A stretch of 64,000 bases of DNA from contig NC_079202.1 of the NCBI RefSeq assembly GCF_026745355.1, positions 33,107,508-33,171,507 on the forward strand, given 5' to 3'. Both the position numbers and the translations under genes were made by a program. The notes beneath the pieces are model-generated. The model was not told the DNA's origin. It did no database searches and worked only from the letters and a program-made list of their open reading frames with translations. Positions within the stretch are counted from its first letter, which is position 1, and each line of letters begins with the position of its first letter. The DNA is from Beta vulgaris subsp. vulgaris. Lineage: Eukaryota; Streptophyta; Magnoliopsida; Caryophyllales; Amaranthaceae. Positions 58,801-64,000 of the stretch are shown in pieces.

Positions 58801-59123
58801 TGCGACTATGCAACATTTTTTGAGTGTTTTCTTTATGAGTGATAGAGATTTTTATTCTGACTAGGATTTGAAAATGCATGGCATGGGATTTGACATAGAT
58901 CTTGTATTGTTTTTCATAATTCTCATCACCTCCTGTTTAATTGTTTTTCATATCAGGTCAAGGAAAGGGATTTGACATAGATCTTGTAACACTTATCTGT
59001 GATGCTGTTGACATCCCTGTAATTGCAAGCAGTGGGGCTGGTGCGGCTGACCACTTCTCAGAGGTTTTCAAGAAGACAAATGCTTCTGCTGCTCTTGCTG
59101 CTGGAATATTCCACCGCAAGGAG
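43805..59123 (+). CDS. HISN4: Imidazole glycerol phosphate synthase hisHF, chloroplastic (3' end beyond window)
   Basis: Exons: 43805-44000, 44105-44187, 47500-47594, 48479-48582, 48996-49165, 49253-49367, 49463-49518, 49609-49647, 49970-50068, 51008-51070, 51153-51215, 51583-51665, 52798-52906, 52984-53037, 54376-54463, 56035-56072, 58115-58220, 58957-59123; 576 codons in one frame. This bifunctional enzyme of histidine synthesis makes imidazole glycerol phosphate plus AICAR from PRFAR and glutamine. Residues 1 to about 60 are Ser/Ala-rich, like a plastid transit peptide. The glutaminase (HisH) half runs about 66-265, with Cys144 in GICLGLQ and His249/Glu251 in FHPEKSG. The cyclase (HisF) half starts at 287 (VIACLDV, Asp292) and has Asp450 in VSIDPRR. 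The intron after exon 6 begins GC (GAG then GCAAGA). The last 15-20 codons (after HRKE) are not in the window. Confidence 0.95.
45645..46310 (+). repeat. 95-bp tandem array inside an element-like segment
   Basis: Units starting TAGAACATTT(G)C begin at 45855, 45950, 46045, 46139 and 46234, spacing 95, 95, 94, 95. They contain ACGGAAAATAGAACATA and GCTGAAAAATATG. The array is bounded by a G-run plus TGCACTATTCCGTGG...GTGCTCCTACAATGC on the left and TGCACCGAGTGGAACGTGCTCC on the right, ending in a hairpin GTGCTC-CTGT-GAGCAC (about 46289-46304). The shared GTGCTCC boxes suggest one mobile unit. Confidence 0.8.
46317..47240. repeat. CGTTAC/GTAACGG-rich insertion
   Basis: Both ends carry clusters of CCGTTACAG, GGCCGTTCTGTAACGG (46355-46475) and GGCCGTTACGGGCCGTTC (47150-47215), unlike the AT-rich surroundings. 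Terminal repeats and target duplication could not be defined; probably a non-autonomous DNA transposon. Confidence 0.35.
49368..49373 (+). other. GC-type 5' splice site of HISN4 intron 6
   Basis: The coding frame ends FHPEKSG plus one base (GGAG) and the intron starts GCAAGA. The frame resumes at 49463 (ATGTTGGAC) giving SGDVGLSIL, as conserved in HISN4. No alternative GT donor keeps this junction. Confidence 0.8.
50690..50952 (+). repeat. 94-bp tandem array in HISN4 intron 9
   Basis: TCCCACTTTAAATGGTA recurs at 50727, 50821 and 50915, exactly 94 bases apart. Flanking parts (CATTGGTC, CTCAGTGTTGTCTTTTATG, AACCTAAAAT) repeat with it. Nearly three copies. Confidence 0.85.
53255..53817. mobile_element. 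hAT-type MITE in HISN4 intron 14
   Basis: 563 bp with ends TAGGGATGACAATGGGTCGG and GGACTGCATTGCCATTCCTA and subterminal TCCGAATCCGA / TCGGAGGCGGTCGGA repeats. Flanks CATATTCG (53247-53254) and CATATTAA (53818-53825) fit an 8-bp duplication with two mismatches. Confidence 0.7.
54470..56034. other. HISN4 intron 15, no element resolved
   Basis: AT-rich, 1.6 kb. Short frames are not gene-like. Copia- or transposon-like words could not be placed. Confidence 0.5.
57000..57450 (+). repeat. Tandem duplication, unit about 225 bp, in HISN4 intron 16
   Basis: AATTAGCGTCCT at 57077 recurs at 57302; matching blocks before (GCTCAT.CTAGGTTAA) and after (CCCCAAAG.CTCTTTAA, AATAGATTATGAATT) show two copies with about 15-20% differences. 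Confidence 0.75.
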
Positions 59124-59224
59124 GTATAGTTTACCCTAAATTCTCTATGTATTTGCTCAAGCTTTTCTAAATCAGTTGCAGATTGATGATATTTGTACTA
59201 TTCTCATGTAGTCGTGAGTTCTGT

Positions 59225-59335
59225 CTCACATTAGTTTGAAGACTTTCCTGTTCCAAATGTCCCATATTAGTTTGAAGACTTTCCTTTTCTGTATGTCCCA
59301 TATGAGTTTGAATACTTCCTATTGTTGAAACTTGA
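59225..59335 (+). repeat. 36-bp tandem array after HISN4 exon 18
   Basis: CA(C/T)ATTAGTTTGAAGACTTTCC begins at 59227 and 59263, with a diverged third copy at 59299; spacing 36 bases. Confidence 0.8.
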
Positions 59336-59451
59336 AAGGACCCACTATTTATGGCTTCTTGCTAACACACTTTGACCCACCCAATAACAACTTATCTCCT
59401 AAAACCCTTGAGCCCACATAAGTGTTTGAAAGAGTATCTTGCTATCTCTTT

Positions 59452-60786
59452 GGGCCTGTTCGGCAAAAGTAGCTGTAAGAGTAGTTGTTAGCTGTTCGGG
59501 TAGCTGTTAGCTGTGTGCTAGTAGCTGTCAGCTTTTAACTATGAAAGTAGCTGTTTAGAATATATGTGTTTGGTAAAAGTAGATGTAGAGATTGTCATTA
59601 TAATATTAATTTCAATAACATAAATAATTATTGCACGGTATTATGAACATGCACAATGCGTTACTTTCTTTTTATACTAGATAAATTCTATTCAATGTTT
59701 ATATTAAGATCAAAATGATTAAACTGTAGCTTATTCAATGTCAAGAAAGTTATACTTTATCCAGCCCAAGATCTAGATAAGAACAAAATTATACAACTAC
59801 TAATTACACATACGATCACCACAATATAGGTATCAAATTTAGCTTCTCAATACAACTAAACAAGTACTCCCTCGGTCCCAAAATATAGTTCCCATTTCTA
59901 TTTTGGGAGTCAAATTTTAAAAATTTTGACCAAATATTCTTACTAATGTATTAAAAAAAACATATTCATGAGGGGTCTTGTTAAATTCGTCTCGATGTAT
60001 AAATTCGTAATATCAACTTTTTATATTTTTTTACTAATAAGAAATAGAAGATATCGTAGGTCAAAGGTACGTCTTGAAGACTGTGCAAAATGAATTGGGA
60101 ACTATATTTTGGAACGAAGGAAGTATAATAATTTATGGGATCGTCTCTCACATGTTTTTATAATGAAACTCATCATATAACATGCCATAAAGTAGAAGGG
60201 CCCAAGATACTTAAGTCTAATGGTAAGCTAAGAATGCCAGGCATGCCTTTCTCCTTATTCTTCGCCTATTTCTCTTCCCCTCTCTCTAAGTTTCTTTGGA
60301 GTCACCATTAACAACCTGCAACCACCATGTCCTCTCCTCCATTAATGGCTGAAACGACTGCCTCAACCACCACCACAGCCAGAACCTCCGCTGCCGACCT
60401 GCCGTTGACGAATTCGAGAAGTTTGATCGCTTAAACACCTTCAGTTCATATTGGTGATGATGTTCGATTAAAAATAATTATTGCAAAATATGCCTCAACA
60501 TTCATTGAACTGTGTTAGATTTCGATGGAGGCAGAGCAAGAATGAAGATGAGAGAAGGAATTTTTTTGTAATTTTTCAAAAAAAGAAAAAAAAGAAAAAG
60601 AAAAAAAAAGAGAACGCTACTTTCCCTCTTCCAACGCTATAAATTATGACGTTTGCCAAAAGCTATCTAAACACTACTTCAAACTCTAACCACTACTCCA
60701 AACTCTATCATGCCAAACACTCGATTAGTGTTTTGACTTAGTCAAAACGCTAAAAGCTAGTGCAAAAGCTGTTGCCGAACAGGCCC
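59452..60786. mobile_element. Non-autonomous DNA transposon, GGGCCTGTTCGGCAA ends
   Basis: Terminal inverted repeats GGGCCTGTTCGGCAAAAG and AGCTGTTGCCGAACAGGCCC bound 1335 bp. Many AGCTGTTAG / CTAAAAGCTAG subterminal repeats lie near both ends. Flanking TTT on each side could be a short duplication, but the superfamily is unsure (hAT or Harbinger). A Stowaway MITE is nested inside, and a short CCACCACCACAGCC-rich segment (60310-60430) may be captured sequence. Confidence 0.7.
59867..60123. mobile_element. Stowaway-type MITE nested in the larger element
   Basis: 257 bp between TA (59865-59866) and TA (60124-60125), ends CTCCCTCGGTCCCAAAATAT and ATATTTTGGAACGAAGGAAG, continuing AGTTCCC / GGGAACT. 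Confidence 0.85.
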
Positions 60787-61230
60787 TTTGTTGTGAAGAA
60801 CATACAACTTCAAATAGTAAGATATAAATTTAAGAGCACAACTATCAGCAACAATGAGAGGAAATCAAAAATTGCATGACCCCAAACCCAAATGCCTGGT
60901 CGGCACAATCCTCACACTTATGATGAAGTTCCTTTTCTAAGTGGTAAAAAAATATTTTGTATGCCTATTTATCACATTATATCATGGAACAAAAACTAAT
61001 TGAAACAGATTTTGCACTTGTCGTTTTGTTGGACCCTATTACAAAATGCTCCTATAAGAGTCATGTCCTTCATGCCATGTCCTTTGTAACGTAACGGTAA
61101 CTTGCCATGTTAGAATTTTTTATCTCGTTATGTCTGTTCTTGAAGCTGGCAAAAACATTTCAGTTTTTGATTATGCAATTAATGAAACATTACTTGATAT
61201 CATTCATCAATCATAGATATAAACTACTTA

Positions 61231-61540
61231 GGGGGCGTTTGGTTCACAAAGTGGTATAGATTTGGAATAATAAACAAAACCGAGGTGGTATGGGTTGGAA
61301 CTTGATATTTGATTGCATGTGTTTGGATTTATATTGGAATGAATTTTTTCCTTTTTATTTTTATACTTGAAGGTTTGGTATGAGTCATACCCACCTCCCC
61401 CTTGGGTTTCTAAACCCCATACCTTATGGGTTTGAGGTATGGGTTTAGAAATTCAATATTTTGCAAACAAACACTAGGTATAGGTTTTAGTCATTCTAAA
61501 TTCATACCTCATACCTTATTTTTTTGAACCAAACACCCCT
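61231..61540. mobile_element. PIF/Harbinger-type MITE
   Basis: 310 bp with ends GGGGGCGTTTGGTTCA and TGAACCAAACACCCCT, flanked by TTA on both sides (61228-61230, 61541-61543), the usual Harbinger duplication. Inner sequence has repeated GGTATGGGTTTAG / CATACC words. Confidence 0.78.
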
Positions 61541-61551
61541 TTATATAATGA

Positions 61552-62404
61552 GGGGGCGTTTGGTTTACAAAGGGGAAAGAGAAAGGGTTTAAGAAAGGGA
61601 AATAAGGAGAATGGAAACATAAACCCTTAGATTTACTATGTTGTTTGTTTTAATATATCTAAAAAACCCTAACATTTCACCATAACTTTTGGAGTGTACA
61701 ACCACCAGCACCATCCTTTCCTTTCAAATACCCCTCCCCCTCTACAAACGCTGCCCCCTTCTGGCCAGTGGAGTTCCAGGCCGTCTCACCCCTTCCCCCT
61801 TCTGGCTGCAGCCCCTTCATTTCGGCCGTCGCTCCCTACCCCTTCAGTCGTCCCCTTCTCTTCTTTTGCAGGTGTTGCTTTTGCCCAAGGAATTTTCTCT
61901 CTCCTCTCTTGTAGATCTATTGGTGGTATTTGTAAGTGGATGAGTAGGTTTTGTATGTGTCGATGGTTGGTTTCGTGCTGGGGTGAGGAAGTTTCTCAAG
62001 GGTGGTGGGTTATGGGTTTTTCGAGGGTGTTAATGGGTTGGTGGGTGGGGGTGGTTTTTCGATGGTGGTGGAAGGTTTTGGGATGGATGGGAGTGATTTT
62101 TCGGGGTTGGGGGAGGTTTTCCAGCAGGTGGTTGGTGGTGATAGTGGTTGAGGTGTGGCAGTTGGTTGGTTAGAGTGGAGGGGTGGGTGGTGTTGGTGTG
62201 GGGTCAAGTAGTGGTGGGTGGTAAAGGAGGTGGTCAATGGTTGGTGATAAGTGAAACGTTAGGGGAGGGTGGGGAATGGATGTAGTGGACTTTGGGGGTA
62301 AGGATGGGGTAAATGGAATGATAGAATAATACAAACAAACATCAAGGGAATCAGCTTACTTGATTCCCTTACCCTTTTTTAAATATCTCAAACCAAACAA
62401 CCCT
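61552..62404. mobile_element. Second GGGGGCGTTTGG-ended element with GC-skewed core
   Basis: Starts GGGGGCGTTTGGTTTAC, 11 bases after the previous MITE, and ends CTCAAACCAAACAACCCT. About 850 bp. The core switches from C-rich (61690-61860) to G-rich (61960-62290) on the + strand. No clean target duplication was seen. Long frames here are compositional. Confidence 0.55.
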
Positions 62405-64000
62405 GATAGATTTAGTGATATCATGGCAGGTTTGGAAAGTGTAGAGTTTCAAAATACTTATAAAAGAAAGTGTAAGAGTTATATAATGATAGGTTTAGTG
62501 ATATCATGACAGGTTTGATGATAGGTTTAGTGATTCCATTCGTCCATCATATATATAAACTACTTGTATAAAATACAGAGGGGATACTTTGTTTCATAAT
62601 ACTTGTTATATAGAGAAAGTGTAGAGTTTTTAAGAAAGGTAGAGGGAGAAAGCAGAGGAGCATTACTTTTTGAATAAAAGAAAAATTTGTTACGGAAAAT
62701 ATATTGGTATTTTAAAGGAGAAAGTGGTGGATTTCCAACTTTTTTCGGGTACTTCCAAAAGTGTAAGGGGGTAAAAAGAAGTCCAGTTATAGTATGTAAC
62801 AAGTATTGAGACATCAATTTTAGGGAAGTGTAGCAAGGATCTTGAAACACAGGAACTAGAAACACATCGTACAAATCGTATCATGTAAGATGTTGGATGT
62901 GTCTCAATGTATATTGTCAAAACATTAATGGGTTCTAATTTTTAGTAAATGTAATCACTTTTCCTTATTAAAGTTGAGTTTTTGGGGAGAGTGAAAGTTA
63001 AAATGTCACATTCAGAAACCCAGGATGTATTTAAATGTGATAGTGCAATAAATTATAAAGTCGGGATTCATGATTGGTAAAACTCAATTTCTCAATGTCC
63101 AGTAGTGTGATGTATTAATTTCCAAAATGTTTAGTAGGTTTGTTGGCTTTTTGTGTTGGTCTATGCTTTCTCTGATTTGGACCATAATATTTGGACATAG
63201 GTTAATCCATTTGAACATATGGGTGAAATTTTGAGCATATTGGTAAAACTTTTGAACATGTAGGTACCTTCCAAATTTAAAAATTTACTTCTTTAAATGT
63301 TCTAACTTTTACATGAATGCATTATTGATGTGTGTTTTGATGATGTTTTTTCTATGATTTAAGAGGCTTATATGTGTTCAGATTCTGTTTGTTGCTAATG
63401 TTTACTACAGTACTAGTGAAACTCTTTTCCTTGCTCAAAAGTTAATTTGCTACACATTCAGGATCTATTTGTTGCTAAGGTGTTTAGATGAAGTTTCAGC
63501 TCTGTGTTCAAGAGTTTTATATTGGTTCGAGAAATTTGCTCTCATGTTTAGAAATTTTAGAAATGTAGAGTTTATGATCCCAGGATTATGTAGTAATATG
63601 TGGTCAAAGTTTAAAAATTCATAACTCCAAGTGAAAAGAGAAGGTGAAAGTGAGAAGAGAACAGTGGGAAGACAGAATGGTTAGTGCCTCGGGCTTAATG
63701 GACAAGATGAAGCGTCAGGCTTCTTTCGTGTCCACAGTTTCTTTTCTTCCCATCTCTTCTTTTCCCATCTTCTTCTTCTAATACACATGGTGTTTTTGAC
63801 TGGTGGAATCGTGGTGGCTCTGGTGGCACTGGTAAAAAACGACTCAAAAGTTGTGATTAAAGAGGGTATGTGGTTTCCAATTGTTGTGGCTGTAAAATTA
63901 ATTTTTGAAAGACTTCCCTGGGAGGTCAAGTCATCACCATTGTATACCCACCCCTAGCCGTACACAGTACGAAAGATGCCCTACCATTGCCATCCGTGTG
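62405..64000. other. End of window, presumed HISN4 intron 18, nothing recognised
   Basis: Short direct repeats of ATAGGTTTAGTGATATCATG at 62405-62540; otherwise no exon, gene or element could be supported. The final HISN4 exon was looked for (a VPIQSVK-like start after AG) and not found. Confidence 0.5.

Noticed and set aside
61694..62173. 159-codon frame, Trp/Gly-rich C-terminus, and a Pro/Thr-rich antisense frame
   Set aside because: Direct result of the C-rich to G-rich switch; no protein family resemblance.

Overview
This is nuclear DNA from a flowering plant, most likely a eudicot. The genes have GT-AG introns (two GC-AG), one gene encodes a chloroplast-targeted protein, and the rest is AT-rich sequence packed with plant-type transposable elements (LINEs, a Ty3/gypsy chromovirus, CACTA, Mutator, hAT, mariner/Stowaway and PIF/Harbinger). 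The species cannot be fixed from the sequence. Only two genes are clear, both on the + strand.

Layout. 1-3485: two truncated LINEs head to tail; the first keeps its C-terminal zinc-finger and RNase H parts, the second an endonuclease tail plus reverse transcriptase. 3486-16918: a truncated LTR ('LTR A') split by a complete 11.5-kb Tekay/Del-like chromovirus (3846-15345) with 2.5-kb LTRs, a GTAGT target duplication, a tRNA-iMet primer site, a polypurine tract, gag-pol with chromodomain, and an extra acidic reading frame before gag. 16919-17863: the 3' end of a CACTA element carrying a Mutator-type MITE with a perfect 9-bp target duplication. 17864-25206: a promoter-like segment, AT-rich intergenic DNA, two local duplications and one unassigned reading frame.

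25207-33643: an HSD5-type hydroxysteroid dehydrogenase gene (steroleosin-related short-chain dehydrogenase), six exons, 352 codons, with a 4.9-kb last intron that starts with GC. 33644-37050: intergenic DNA with a palindromic repeat split by a hAT-like MITE, then a pyrimidine-rich leader-like segment. 37370-42834, minus strand: a second copy of the same LTR family ('LTR B') split by a degenerate mariner element. 42841-43345: a minisatellite with higher-order structure.

43805 to beyond the window: the bifunctional histidine-biosynthesis gene HISN4 (imidazole glycerol phosphate synthase hisHF). Eighteen exons are visible, giving 576 codons. The last short exon (about 15-20 codons) is not found in the remaining 4.9 kb and probably lies past 64000. 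Its introns hold several tandem duplications (95, 94, about 225 and 36 bp) and hAT, Stowaway and Harbinger-type insertions.

The two genes are functionally unrelated: one is a membrane or oil-body-type dehydrogenase, the other a plastid amino-acid enzyme. The most unusual observations are the extra frame upstream of gag in the chromovirus, the unoccupied target site preserved in LTR B, the indel-dominated divergence of the chromovirus (which suggests assembly error more than decay), a GC-AG intron in each gene, and the higher-order minisatellite. I found no clear new molecular system beyond these.
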